DNA of 64,000 bases from UBA7672 sp965279085 (lineage in GTDB: Bacteria > Pseudomonadota > Alphaproteobacteria > Caulobacterales > Hyphomonadaceae): positions 1,116,001 to 1,180,000 of the forward strand of contig OZ257149.1 of the NCBI GenBank assembly GCA_965279085.1, given 5' to 3'. Below, piece by piece: positions 43,867 through 52,271 of the stretch. The notes beneath the pieces are model-generated. The model ran no database searches, was not told the DNA's origin, and worked only from the letters and a program-made list of their open reading frames with translations. How positions within the stretch are numbered: the stretch's first letter is position 1; each line of letters begins with the position of its first letter. The translations under genes and the position numbers were made by a program.

Positions 43867-46800
43867 TACGTTTTCCCCTGCACGCCACCGGTCAGTTGAT
43901 CTACCGTCCGCGCGAAGTCGTCCTCGATCGTGTGGATGTCTAGATACTCGGCAAATGCCCAACGGCCCCAGCGGCCGACGTTGTTGACGCCTGGCACCCA
44001 GAGCGTCTGGACGGTATCCGCCTTGATCTGATCGAACAGATCTCGGTCGCCTTTGACTTCGACGATCAAGTTGATCGGAGCCTCGCCTGCGTCCAGCATG
44101 ACCACAAAGTCTGGAAGGTAGCGGTGAACACTCGACCCGCGGCGATAAGGAACCTCAAGTCCAAGTCCCTGGTTCTTCACATACGAGATGACCTTCGGGT
44201 GTGCCTCGGCGACCCGGGCGAACTCCGCCTCCCAGTTTGAGTCCTCGACAACGTGACTTACGTGGCTTCGGTTCGGATCGGTGGCCATCACCTTCTTCGA
44301 TGTAATGAACCCGACGTGTCGCGTTGAGCCCTCGGGATTGTAGGGATCGATGATCACCTTCACCCGACCTGACTCCTGGCCACTCTCCTTCGCCAGACGC
44401 TGGTTCGCGCGTTCGTGGGCGAGAAAGATCCTCTCCGCCGCCATGTCCGCCAGCTCTTCATAAGCCAGCATCCCCGGAACTGTATCGCCGCTGCACTTGA
44501 GATAGCCGTCATCCAGCCAGCGGCGGACTAGACGCTGAACCGGCACAAACAGATTCATGTTCATGCGGGCATCGTCCGGATCGCGGAAGCGCGTAGCCAG
44601 TAGCCGCTTTGTCACGTGCATCGTGATCGTCGATGGACGCAATTTGTCGAAGGCGATCTTGGCTTCCATCGTTTCCTGCAGACCGACGATACCCGACATC
44701 AGGGTCTTGCACGGCCCGACTACTTCCGGCGTCAGAAGTAGGACAGAGTCTTTGTTGAAGTCTGCATCAAGGCGGGCGTCCGGCAGTTCTGTGCGGTAGC
44801 CTTCGACCCTGGGAAAGCGGATCTCAAGGTGAGCGCGATCCTTGACTGCCGCAACACGCACTGTCGGCTTCGGCGCGGCAGGCGGAGCATTGGTGGGCTT
44901 GGCAGTAAAGTCGAAGGGAATGCCCATGATGTCGGCGTACTCGACATCAAACAGCCCCTCTTCATTGAGGTCGTAGGATTTGCGCCGCAAGGCACGTCCG
45001 ACGACCTGCTCGCACAGCAGCTGAGTGCCGAATGCGCGCACGCCAAGAATATGCGTGACGGTGTTGGTGTCCCACCCCTCGGTCAGCATAGAGACGGACA
45101 CAACGCAGCGGATTGTTTCGCCTAGCCGGCCCTTCTGGCCCACGGTGTTCATGACTTCGCGAAGGATCATCTCGTCTGTGATCGACTCGTTCGGATACTG
45201 CCGTTTGAACTGCTCGATTTCGGGCGCCATTTCGTCCTTGAAAGCGGAGGAGACGGCCTCGCCTGAGTCAAATTGCGCGCTGTCGATCAGGAATGTGTTA
45301 GGCTTTGGCAGACGCTGGCCGTGCTCATCGAAGTTGCTAAACATCGGAAGGTTCGCTGCTTTGAAGTCGGCGGGAGCAGTTTCAGTTTCGGGTGTCTCGT
45401 GACCCGCAATCCAGTCATGGACAAGTTGCGAGGTGGCTGTGTTGTTGCAGACTACGATGAAAACCGGCGGGACGTCGTGACCCTGGGCAATCCACAAGGC
45501 GTCTGTTTTCTCGTAGTGGCCGTACAAGGACTTCAGTGCGGTCTGGAGCGGCAGCGGAAGATTGGCGGCCTGCCCAATCGCACCGCCCTTCACGCGGCCC
45601 TTCTTCGGCATCTTCTTGCCGATGTGTTTCCACAGATCCCGGTAGACGGGTTGGCCATCTGACTCAGGCATATTGTCGAGGATGGGAACGCGGGGAAGCT
45701 TGACGATACCGCACTCGATCGCGTCCATCAGCGAGAAGTCGGAAACAGTCCACGGAAAGAGTGCGCCCTCTGGGTATCCAGAGCCAGCCAGAAAAAATGG
45801 CGTGGCCGAAAGGTCGATCACACCGGCAGGCGAGTTCTTGCTTCTTGGTTTGCCCGGGTCTGTGCCGAGCAAACCTAGGTGTCGCTGGGCAGCCTCGATC
45901 CCGTTGATCCACAGACGCGCGGCGTCGTTGTTCTCTTTTCCTTCAGCGGACTTTTTCTCGACTGAGGCGGGATTCTCGCGATAACAGTGGTGCGCCTCGT
46001 CGTTGATGACGAGAATGTTCTTGATACCCATAAGGTCACCAAGGGCGCGACGAAGCATTTCGCCTTCGGTTTCGGTCGTCTTCAGATCCTCTTCTCGCCA
46101 ACCCGAAAGCGCGCTGCGCGTACCTTTCGCGAGCGCTGTCTTCTCGCGTCGCTGGAAGGCATGGTAGTTCGTGATGACGACTTTGGCCCGATCAAGATCA
46201 GCCAGCATGTCCGAGGGAACGAGACCCCGCTGGGAATAGTAGCTCTCAGGCCCACCGGGTTGGAGCACGCGAAGGCGGTCCTTAATTGTGATGCCGGGTG
46301 TGATAATCAGGAAGCCTTTGGTGAACAGCTTACTCGACGGGCTTCGAACAGCGTTGAGAGTCTGCCATGCGATCAGCATGGCCATCACCGTCGTCTTGCC
46401 GGCCCCTGTCGCCATCTTGAGCGCGACCCGTAGAAGGTCGGGGTTCGCCGCCTCGTTACCCGCCTCTACATGCGTCCAGTAACGCCGGTACTTCGCATTC
46501 TGTCGTGCGACTTCGGTCAGCCAGATAAGGGTTTCGACCGCCTCCAGCTGACAGAAAAAAGGACGAACAGACTGAAAATTGTTTCCATCCCGCCAGAACT
46601 GCAGGAGGCGTTGCGTCGTCGGCGTTACGCCCCAGTCAGCCGCTGCGGGCAGGCCCCGCCAGGACTTCAAATCGCTACGGATCTCGTTGATGATGTCATG
46701 CGGGTTCAGCAGATCGACTTGCTCGGCGGCGAGTAGATCCAACTGATCAGCCGCCACGGCCTTTGATCGCTTGGGTTGCGGCACTGGCGAATAATGGCTC

Positions 46801-46940
46801 GATCGCCGCCGGCCATTTACCGGAGGTGCGTTTGTAGGCTGCCCGCTCTCGTCCAGTTGATGATGTCGAGCGGGTTCATCGTAGGGAGAGTTCAGAATCG
46901 GCTTGGAAAAAAAGCCTGAGTGTTCTGCCGATGAACTCAT
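43866..46940 (-). CDS. type III-like restriction subunit, SF2 helicase-nuclease
   Basis: The 1,024-residue protein starts with 'FFSKPILNSPYDEP', an N-terminal pattern typical of the BPTD_3080-like restriction subunits. Helicase motifs: Walker A 'ATGAGKTT' (about 177-184), 'VITNYH', 'VINDEAHHCY' (DEAH about 314-317) and motif VI 'CEQVVGRALRRKSY'. The nuclease is C-terminal: 'LPDFVVML' (about 942-949) and 'LIVEVKGD' (about 958-965), a PD-(D/E)xK site. It would translocate on DNA and cut unmethylated targets with Mod. It is the first gene of a tightly overlapping operon; about 290 bp upstream without a gene probably hold the promoter. Confidence 0.9.
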   Translation of the reverse strand: MSSSAEHSGFFSKPILNSPYDEPARHHQLDESGQPTNAPPVNGRRRSSHYSPVPQPKRSKAVAADQLDLLAAEQVDLLNPHDIINEIRSDLKSWRGLPAAADWGVTPTTQRLLQFWRDGNNFQSVRPFFCQLEAVETLIWLTEVARQNAKYRRYWTHVEAGNEAANPDLLRVALKMATGAGKTTVMAMLIAWQTLNAVRSPSSKLFTKGFLIITPGITIKDRLRVLQPGGPESYYSQRGLVPSDMLADLDRAKVVITNYHAFQRREKTALAKGTRSALSGWREEDLKTTETEGEMLRRALGDLMGIKNILVINDEAHHCYRENPASVEKKSAEGKENNDAARLWINGIEAAQRHLGLLGTDPGKPRSKNSPAGVIDLSATPFFLAGSGYPEGALFPWTVSDFSLMDAIECGIVKLPRVPILDNMPESDGQPVYRDLWKHIGKKMPKKGRVKGGAIGQAANLPLPLQTALKSLYGHYEKTDALWIAQGHDVPPVFIVVCNNTATSQLVHDWIAGHETPETETAPADFKAANLPMFSNFDEHGQRLPKPNTFLIDSAQFDSGEAVSSAFKDEMAPEIEQFKRQYPNESITDEMILREVMNTVGQKGRLGETIRCVVSVSMLTEGWDTNTVTHILGVRAFGTQLLCEQVVGRALRRKSYDLNEEGLFDVEYADIMGIPFDFTAKPTNAPPAAPKPTVRVAAVKDRAHLEIRFPRVEGYRTELPDARLDADFNKDSVLLLTPEVVGPCKTLMSGIVGLQETMEAKIAFDKLRPSTITMHVTKRLLATRFRDPDDARMNMNLFVPVQRLVRRWLDDGYLKCSGDTVPGMLAYEELADMAAERIFLAHERANQRLAKESGQESGRVKVIIDPYNPEGSTRHVGFITSKKVMATDPNRSHVSHVVEDSNWEAEFARVAEAHPKVISYVKNQGLGLEVPYRRGSSVHRYLPDFVVMLDAGEAPINLIVEVKGDRDLFDQIKADTVQTLWVPGVNNVGRWGRWAFAEYLDIHTIEDDFARTVDQLTGGVQGKT

Positions 46941-47228
46941 CTCACCCCCAGGTCGGTCGCGATGCTGGCGTGCTTACGACTTGGACTGAGAATCGCCCAG
47001 GTAGCCGCGGCCCGATTGCATTACTAGCCACAGGCACGAGCAGCCGCAAACGATGCACTAGAAACCAGTTCAATTCGCTACAGATTTCCGTCGGCACCAA
47101 CGGTGCCGGCTAGAGACTGCCGGTCGTCTGATCGAATTGATTTAGCTGGTACATTGCCTGGTCAGAACCGACTAGGAGACACGTGCAAGGTCTTCCGACA
47201 TCGGCTGGCCATGGTGATACTACTGGGA

Positions 47229-48482
47229 TCATTTCGGATTCGGCAAATTGCCGAACATGGGAAAGAAGGACCGCTGGTGCCTGACGCGAATCATGTCTCC
47301 TACCTCGATGGTGTTTGGCCGCCGCCGCGCACCGCCGGCAGGCGTTACAACTTCCAGATCTTCGCAAAGCATAATGGCAGAGTGCACATCGTCTGCGTGC
47401 GCAGGCGTGGCATTGTAGATGCTCTCATAGAACTCGCCGACGTTCAGAGCATCACCTGATTCCGACAACATCCGCGGAATGTCCTCGACCAGCTGGCCGC
47501 GGGCTGACTGCCGCCCGCTCACGTCAAAGAGATAAAGGGCGCCGTCGTGCGAAGGGTCATAGGACAACATGTTCAAACCCGACCTGCCGAAATGAGCTTG
47601 GCTCGTGGCGTTGTCATGCAAGACGTTGTTGTAGACCTGCCGAGCACGGTAATTGTTTGCCAAGTGGATAAGCCAATATCGCCACCCGTCTGGATTGTGA
47701 ATTGAGAACGGACTGACATATGGCGCGCACGAGCGAAAGGTCTCGAAAACTACTCGCTCAGCAGCACCGAGCCGCGCGTCATTGCTGACCAAGCTGTCGG
47801 GCGCTCTTAACTCATCTGGCGAAACACCGAGGTGGCCGATTTGAGCCGCGAGTTTCGTCGGATTTCGTTTGGCAAGGAACGCCAACAGCGCCTCGATGGC
47901 GAAGGTGTGAAAAATCTCCGCCGACACTGTGGACTGCATGATGTCGCGCACTGTCTCGTGAGCGATATGCGAATGGCCACACTGGTCGAGATTGAAGAGC
48001 ACATTGCGAAAACGGCCGTTGGCGATGAGCTGTTTGATCTCACCGTAGGAAGTCTCGAACATGTTTGAGAGAAATCGTGCCTCCAGATGCAGGGCCGGCT
48101 GCTCGCTCTTGATCGTCGCGAGTAACGGGGCGCAGTTCTGGCGGAGATCCGCGAGCGCCGTTGGATCGGCGTCGTTGAAGATAAGGAGGCACTGAATCTC
48201 GATCGGCGCTATGCCCTCAGCCACACGGCGAATGTTGATCGCGACGAGGGCGGCCTGTAACTCCTCAATGAAAATAAGCGGTGATCCGGGGGCGCCGCAG
48301 ATGTAGCGGCCGGCACCTGCGAACCCATCGACGATGGCAAGCCGAAACTTCGTCTGCTGAGGAAGCTGACAACGCGTCGTGATATACTGTCGGAAATATT
48401 CGCGCAGAATTTTGTGTTTGCGGCGCGAATGGTCTTCTAAGACAGCGCCCTGCCCCCAGTCATAAGGTTTGGCGACCAACAC
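47229..48482 (-). CDS. tcmP: three-Cys-motif partner protein TcmP
   Basis: The 417-residue protein has the TcmP layout: 'WGQGAVLEDHSRRKHKILREYF' at the N-terminus, a SAM-binding-like 'IVDGFAGAGRY' (about 50-60), 'LIFNDADP' and 'NVLFNLDQCGHSHI' (about 160-173), then an alpha-helical half ('AHFGRSGLNML') and a C-terminal winged-helix-like region. The family is named for its constant pairing with a three-Cys-motif protein, which indeed lies 20 bp upstream here. The Rossmann-like motifs suggest a methyltransferase-type fold; the biochemical function is not known to me. The start could be GTG 48482 or TTG 48479, as GGAGG lies close. Confidence 0.85.
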   Translation of the reverse strand: MLVAKPYDWGQGAVLEDHSRRKHKILREYFRQYITTRCQLPQQTKFRLAIVDGFAGAGRYICGAPGSPLIFIEELQAALVAINIRRVAEGIAPIEIQCLLIFNDADPTALADLRQNCAPLLATIKSEQPALHLEARFLSNMFETSYGEIKQLIANGRFRNVLFNLDQCGHSHIAHETVRDIMQSTVSAEIFHTFAIEALLAFLAKRNPTKLAAQIGHLGVSPDELRAPDSLVSNDARLGAAERVVFETFRSCAPYVSPFSIHNPDGWRYWLIHLANNYRARQVYNNVLHDNATSQAHFGRSGLNMLSYDPSHDGALYLFDVSGRQSARGQLVEDIPRMLSESGDALNVGEFYESIYNATPAHADDVHSAIMLCEDLEVVTPAGGARRRPNTIEVGDMIRVRHQRSFFPMFGNLPNPK

Positions 48483-48502
48483 GACCTCCGCAGGCTATCG
48501 AT

Positions 48503-49276
48503 TCACGCATAGGCGCCGAGCGGCATGTCGTTCCAGATGCGGCCGCGATACTCTCGTCCATTCGCCTTCTTGGAACGCCTCTTGTTGTCCTTGCCCCAGG
48601 TTCCCCACTGCTTGAAGAAGAAGGCGACGCTGTTGGCGCGGCAGAGATCATGAATTTCGTCAACCCACTCTTCCCGGATCTGCCTAGCACGATGGCCGCT
48701 CTCCCCGCCGACGATCGCCCAATGGATGCCTGTCAAATCGACCGCACCCACAGCCCCGATCAACGGCTCGAACGAGATGAAGCGGATCGCAGCCGGAACC
48801 TCCCGCAGGGCGTCGATGCGACCTACAACTTTGGCGTCCTCCACGCTCGTGCCGAGCCAAACGTTCGGCAGCACGTCGCGGATGCGGACTAGCACTCTAG
48901 ACATCCGCTCGGGACGCTTGGTTAGGATTTGGTAGTTGTGATGCGGCGTCTGGCGCATCACGCTCCAAACCGCGTCGATGAACGCATCACTCACCTCATC
49001 GTGGAAGAGGTCGCTCATTGAGTTGACGAATATCTTTCGCGGCCTTTTCCAGCCAAGCGGTGTCTGAAGCGTGTCGGTGTCCTCACGCACGACGCCGTTC
49101 CAGACGACCCGGCCGCGGACGGTCTTGGTCAGGCCTCTATACTTGTCGATATCCATCGCCGCGAGCCGACGGGCCATAGTCATTGCGTAGCAGTTCTTGC
49201 AGCCAGGGCTGACGATCGAACATCCAGCAACCGGATTCCAAGTTGCGTCCGTCCACTCAATTTGCGTCTCAGCCAT
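48503..49276 (-). CDS. three-Cys-motif protein, phage Gp37/Gp68 (DUF5131) family
   Basis: The 257-residue protein carries near its start 'WNPVAGCSIVSPGCKNCYAM', a Cys-x6-Cys-x2-Cys motif (Cys19, Cys26, Cys29) like the cluster-binding loop of radical-SAM proteins. Later family motifs are 'IFVNSMSDLFHDEV', 'QILTKRPERM', 'VWLGTSVED', 'RFISFEPLIG', 'IHWAIVGGESG' and 'FFFKQWGTW'. The TIM-barrel-like strand order fits a radical-SAM relative, but SAM cleavage is unproven. Relatives occur in phages and mobile elements, usually next to TcmP. ATG 49276 is used; a TTG lies 3 nt upstream. Confidence 0.88.
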   Translation of the reverse strand: MAETQIEWTDATWNPVAGCSIVSPGCKNCYAMTMARRLAAMDIDKYRGLTKTVRGRVVWNGVVREDTDTLQTPLGWKRPRKIFVNSMSDLFHDEVSDAFIDAVWSVMRQTPHHNYQILTKRPERMSRVLVRIRDVLPNVWLGTSVEDAKVVGRIDALREVPAAIRFISFEPLIGAVGAVDLTGIHWAIVGGESGHRARQIREEWVDEIHDLCRANSVAFFFKQWGTWGKDNKRRSKKANGREYRGRIWNDMPLGAYA

Positions 49277-49436
49277 CAAACGTGCCCCATCTTCAACGAC
49301 CTGCTAACTCGCGTCAGCCGTGCCGGGCAGCCTCGCAGCTGAGTCTCTGTCACGATCGAGCGTCATCGGAGCTGGTCCGAACTTCCAGCCTCGGTGTGAA
49401 CACCTGACCGCCTAGGTTGCCGGTCCTGATCTCGTT

Positions 49437-49682
49437 ATGTTCGATCATATGAGGCCGTACAAGGGTGACCGAAATCCGGATTTTCGCTCGCCGGAACAAG
49501 ACTACACCGAAAGCATCGTCGCTCTCTGCGGCTGGAAGCTGGACGCACGAACGACTTTCGCACCCGACGTGTTGGTATGTCTCGGGCCCAGTTTACCGCG
49601 TGCAGTCTTAGCAACTGCCCAAGCGATGTCGCGAAGCCTTACGCCGCAACGTCTTTCCGTTAGAGCGAAACCGTGGCCCTAA
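49437..49682 (+). CDS. small hypothetical protein, doubtful
   Basis: An 81-codon frame (MFDHMRPYKGDRNPDFRSP...) with no recognisable domain and no clear ribosome binding site. It is divergent from the three-Cys gene. The sequence around its stop codon is one of the GGCCCTAA repeats, so it may be chance or a remnant. Confidence 0.25.
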   Translation: MFDHMRPYKGDRNPDFRSPEQDYTESIVALCGWKLDARTTFAPDVLVCLGPSLPRAVLATAQAMSRSLTPQRLSVRAKPWP

Positions 49683-49696
49683 GCGCAACCCTAATA
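49675..49696 (+). repeat. GGCCCTAA-type 22-bp motif, copy 1
   Basis: It begins GGCCCTAAGCGC and ends CCCTAATA. It is similar at 17 of 22 positions to the copy at 51211-51232. Confidence 0.4.
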
Positions 49697-49797
49697 CGCG
49701 ACGACGCGAACGATTGCTGACCCTCTGCGGGTTGGCGTACCGACATAGCCGTCAGCGCGATGCTACACTGTAGGCACAGCAACCGGGCGTAGTGTCG

Positions 49798-50028
49798 ATG
49801 AAGCATGTTCACGAAGTGTGGTTTGAGCGTGTCACCAGCCGCGCCCCATCGAACCAGGCGCTGACAGTGTCCCATGTCCTAGTTGTCGTCACCGACCTGT
49901 TGACGGACCTGGACGTGCCGGACATCGACGCCTTGGACTACTTGGAAGCCGAGTTGCGGCGCGTCCACAAGGAAGCCGACGACATCCGCTTCATCCCTGC
50001 TGGTCGCGCGCCACACCGCCTTGGCTAG
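49798..50028 (+). CDS. small hypothetical protein (76 aa)
   Basis: The frame beginning MKHVHEVWFERVTSRAPSNQ looks coding: a beta-like start, a hydrophobic 'VSHVLVVVTDLLTDL', and an acidic helix 'DALDYLEAELRRVHKEADD'. I do not recognise it. It converges on the histidine kinase gene with a 30-bp gap. A GTG 6 nt upstream is an alternative start. Confidence 0.42.
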   Translation: MKHVHEVWFERVTSRAPSNQALTVSHVLVVVTDLLTDLDVPDIDALDYLEAELRRVHKEADDIRFIPAGRAPHRLG

Positions 50029-50058
50029 TGTCGGCGAAGCAAACCGGATGACCCTGGG

Positions 50059-51063
50059 CTAGGCGAGCCGCCGTGTGGGCAGGATGAAACGAATGCGAAG
50101 GCCCTGCGGCGTCCACTCTCTGTTGATAGTGCCTTCCAGCTGAAGGTTGACCGTTCGATCTACCAACGTGGTTCCGAAGCCAGTAGCCTTCGGACTTGCG
50201 GCTGGTGCACCGCCGGTTTCGATCCACTCCATGTGCATCGCGTCGCCTCGCAACACAGTGGAAATCACGACCTTGCCGTCTGGCTTGGCTAGCGCGCCAT
50301 ACTTTACGGCGTTCGTGGCAAGCTCATTGATGATTAGCGACATTGGCGTGATGGCATCTTCTGACACCTCGTGGTCATCGCCAACGACAACGATGTCCAA
50401 GCCCACTTCCTTGCCGTATGGCCGAACCAGTTCGTGCACCAATCCGTGCAGTGTACGCTTCTGACCTTCAGACCAAGGCAAGTCCTTGCCGCTGTAGATG
50501 TACGCGATGGACCGCCCCAGTCCGCCAATGCGCGACCGAAGAGATTCGGAGAATGTGGCCGTGTCGGTAGCCGAACGCGCGGCAAGCCTGATCATGCCAT
50601 CCATGATCGCGAACAAGTTCTTGATGCGGTGAGCTAGCTCCCTGGTCACCAACGCGCGTTCATTGGCAAGATAGACTTCTCTGGTCACGTCGCGAGAGAC
50701 GGATAAGAGCCGCACGACCTGCCCATCATCCGCATGAACGGGCGACACCATGACATCCCAGTGCTTCGGCGTGCCCTTCGCGGTAGGGCAGTCGGCCGAG
50801 AACCGGGCCACGCTTCCGTTGACGGCTTGGACCACGGCAGCCTGGACCGTGGCGCGATGCGGCTCAGGCCACATTTCCCACCACACCTTCCCCGCGACGG
50901 TGCTGAAGTCGTCAATTTCCATAAGGCACAGGCCGTCTGGGTTCATGCCCAAAAGCGTGCCGTCCACCCCGACCGTCTTCACGCAATCGGTGCTGGTATC
51001 CAGAAGGTGATGCGCAGTTGGGATGGACTTGGGGCTAAGCGTGCCTGTGGTGGTCACGCTCAT
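50059..51063 (-). CDS. PAS-HWE sensor histidine kinase
   Basis: The 334-residue protein has no membrane segment. Residues 20-125 form a PAS-like domain ('LLDTSTDCVKTVGVDGTLLGMN', ending 'LLSVSRDVTREVY'). The kinase core is of the HWE type: phospho-acceptor His in 'ELAHRIKNLFAIMDGM', the Asn box 'INELATNAVKYGAL', the Trp-x-Glu motif in 'MEWIETGGAP', and the Gly-rich 'GFGTTLVDR'. AGGA precedes the ATG. HWE kinases are abundant in alphaproteobacteria and often sense light or redox through PAS. No response-regulator gene is next to it, so its partner is encoded elsewhere or it controls neighbouring cargo. Confidence 0.9.
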   Translation of the reverse strand: MSVTTTGTLSPKSIPTAHHLLDTSTDCVKTVGVDGTLLGMNPDGLCLMEIDDFSTVAGKVWWEMWPEPHRATVQAAVVQAVNGSVARFSADCPTAKGTPKHWDVMVSPVHADDGQVVRLLSVSRDVTREVYLANERALVTRELAHRIKNLFAIMDGMIRLAARSATDTATFSESLRSRIGGLGRSIAYIYSGKDLPWSEGQKRTLHGLVHELVRPYGKEVGLDIVVVGDDHEVSEDAITPMSLIINELATNAVKYGALAKPDGKVVISTVLRGDAMHMEWIETGGAPAASPKATGFGTTLVDRTVNLQLEGTINREWTPQGLRIRFILPTRRLA

Positions 51064-51210
51064 GCTATTGTCCTAAGGGACGCGACGTCCCGCCCTTACG
51101 GTACGGCAAACCGAAAGACATAGATACAGCCGTGTCTCGCAGCACCCCTGACTGCCTGCCGCACGAATTCAGGCCCGTGGCTGTGGGCAATTCTGCCGTG
51201 GCGAAATTCT

Positions 51211-51232
51211 GGCCCTAAGCGTGGCCCCAATG
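51211..51232 (+). repeat. GGCCCTAA-type 22-bp motif, copy 2
   Basis: It begins GGCCCTAAGCGTGGCCC and lies 6 bp outside the 3' end of the membrane-protein gene. An inverted relative lies at 53137-53158, beyond the other end of the two-gene module. Confidence 0.4.
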
Positions 51233-51237
51233 ACGGT

Positions 51238-52263
51238 CTATTCGTTCACCGCCTTCTTGGGATCGCGCTCCAACACCTTCGACGGAACGGGGCGTGGGCG
51301 CGTCTCGTGAACGTTCGGGACATAACCCCCGTAGTCCAGCGGGTCTGTCAGTAGGCGTTCAGCGGCATCCTGCGAGTGGGCATACAGCGCAAGGTTGGTG
51401 CCCTCGATTTCGGTAGTGCGGATGATCGAGGCGAAAGCCTCGAAAATCGAAATGGCTTCGTCCTTGGTCTGCCTGCGCGACACGGTAAGCATGATGACGG
51501 CGCGCTGGCGCAACTCCTGCGGCGTGTCCACCTCAATCGGCGTCACCGCTCGACCCAAGCCCACGCCATAGAACAAGGCCCGGTCCGCGTACTTCATCCG
51601 CGTGGGGTTGTGGCGCAGCACCGCCACGCCCAGTGCCCGCGCCCGCTCATGCGACAGGTCTTCATATTCGGACTTGCTGTAGTCGTTTGTCGGGTACGAC
51701 TCCAAGCCCACAAAGATCACGTCCACGCCGGGGGTCTGAAGTGCGGCCAGCGAGTTGCGGAACTCGACCGTGTCCACCAGGTCTTCGACAATCATTTCCG
51801 TGCCGTCCAGGATCACACGTTCGTCCGAACCCAAGGCCCACGATGCGCGGTCATGCACTTTCACCACGTTAGCGATGCTGACGGTTTCCCCGTTCTTCTG
51901 GATCACCACTTCCAACTGCTTCACTGCGGGCGGCACGGGTGTGGGCACTGCTGCCGGTGGCGCAGGGCGCACATACACGCGCAAGTCGCCCTGCGGTGCC
52001 GCTTCCTTGAAGTCCAGGTCGGTTACCAGCGCCTTCGGCTTGGCCAGCCACAGGGTGTTGGTCAGGCCTTCGCCCTGAAGGGCAGCAACGCGCATTCGCT
52101 CTGCGCCTACCTGGGCGTTACGGTTGATGTAGGCCATTGCGCCAAAGGCCACGATGACCAGCACGGCCGCGATGATGGCAAGGTTGCTGAAGAACTCGAA
52201 CCAGCCTGTCAGTCCGGTCTTTTCGAGGGCCGGAATGTCACCCGGCAGGAATGGGATGCTCAA
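51238..52263 (-). CDS. single-pass membrane protein with OmpA/MotB-like C-terminal domain
   Basis: A TTG start (52263) is used; it lies 8 bp after the upstream stop. The 341-residue protein has one transmembrane helix at about residues 25-45 ('FFSNLAIIAAVLVIVAFGAMAYI'), a Pro-rich linker ('PAPPAAVPTPVPPA', about 100-113), and a C-terminal domain with 'DVIFVGLESYP', 'YEDLSHERARALGVAVL', 'LFYGVGLGRAV', 'RQRAVIMLTVSRR'. This strand-helix-strand order recalls OmpA/MotB peptidoglycan-binding-like folds; the match is weak. It forms a two-gene unit with the GIY-YIG-like gene and may anchor it to the membrane. Confidence 0.7.
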   Translation of the reverse strand: MSIPFLPGDIPALEKTGLTGWFEFFSNLAIIAAVLVIVAFGAMAYINRNAQVGAERMRVAALQGEGLTNTLWLAKPKALVTDLDFKEAAPQGDLRVYVRPAPPAAVPTPVPPAVKQLEVVIQKNGETVSIANVVKVHDRASWALGSDERVILDGTEMIVEDLVDTVEFRNSLAALQTPGVDVIFVGLESYPTNDYSKSEYEDLSHERARALGVAVLRHNPTRMKYADRALFYGVGLGRAVTPIEVDTPQELRQRAVIMLTVSRRQTKDEAISIFEAFASIIRTTEIEGTNLALYAHSQDAAERLLTDPLDYGGYVPNVHETRPRPVPSKVLERDPKKAVNE

Positions 52264-52271
52264 TGTGTGGC

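Noticed and set aside
36371..46940. Considered as DISARM, BREX or a plain type I system
   Set aside because: No DUF1998 or phospholipase-D gene (DISARM), no BrxC/PglZ-like gene (BREX), and no HsdS. Res and Mod motifs fit type III-like enzymes.
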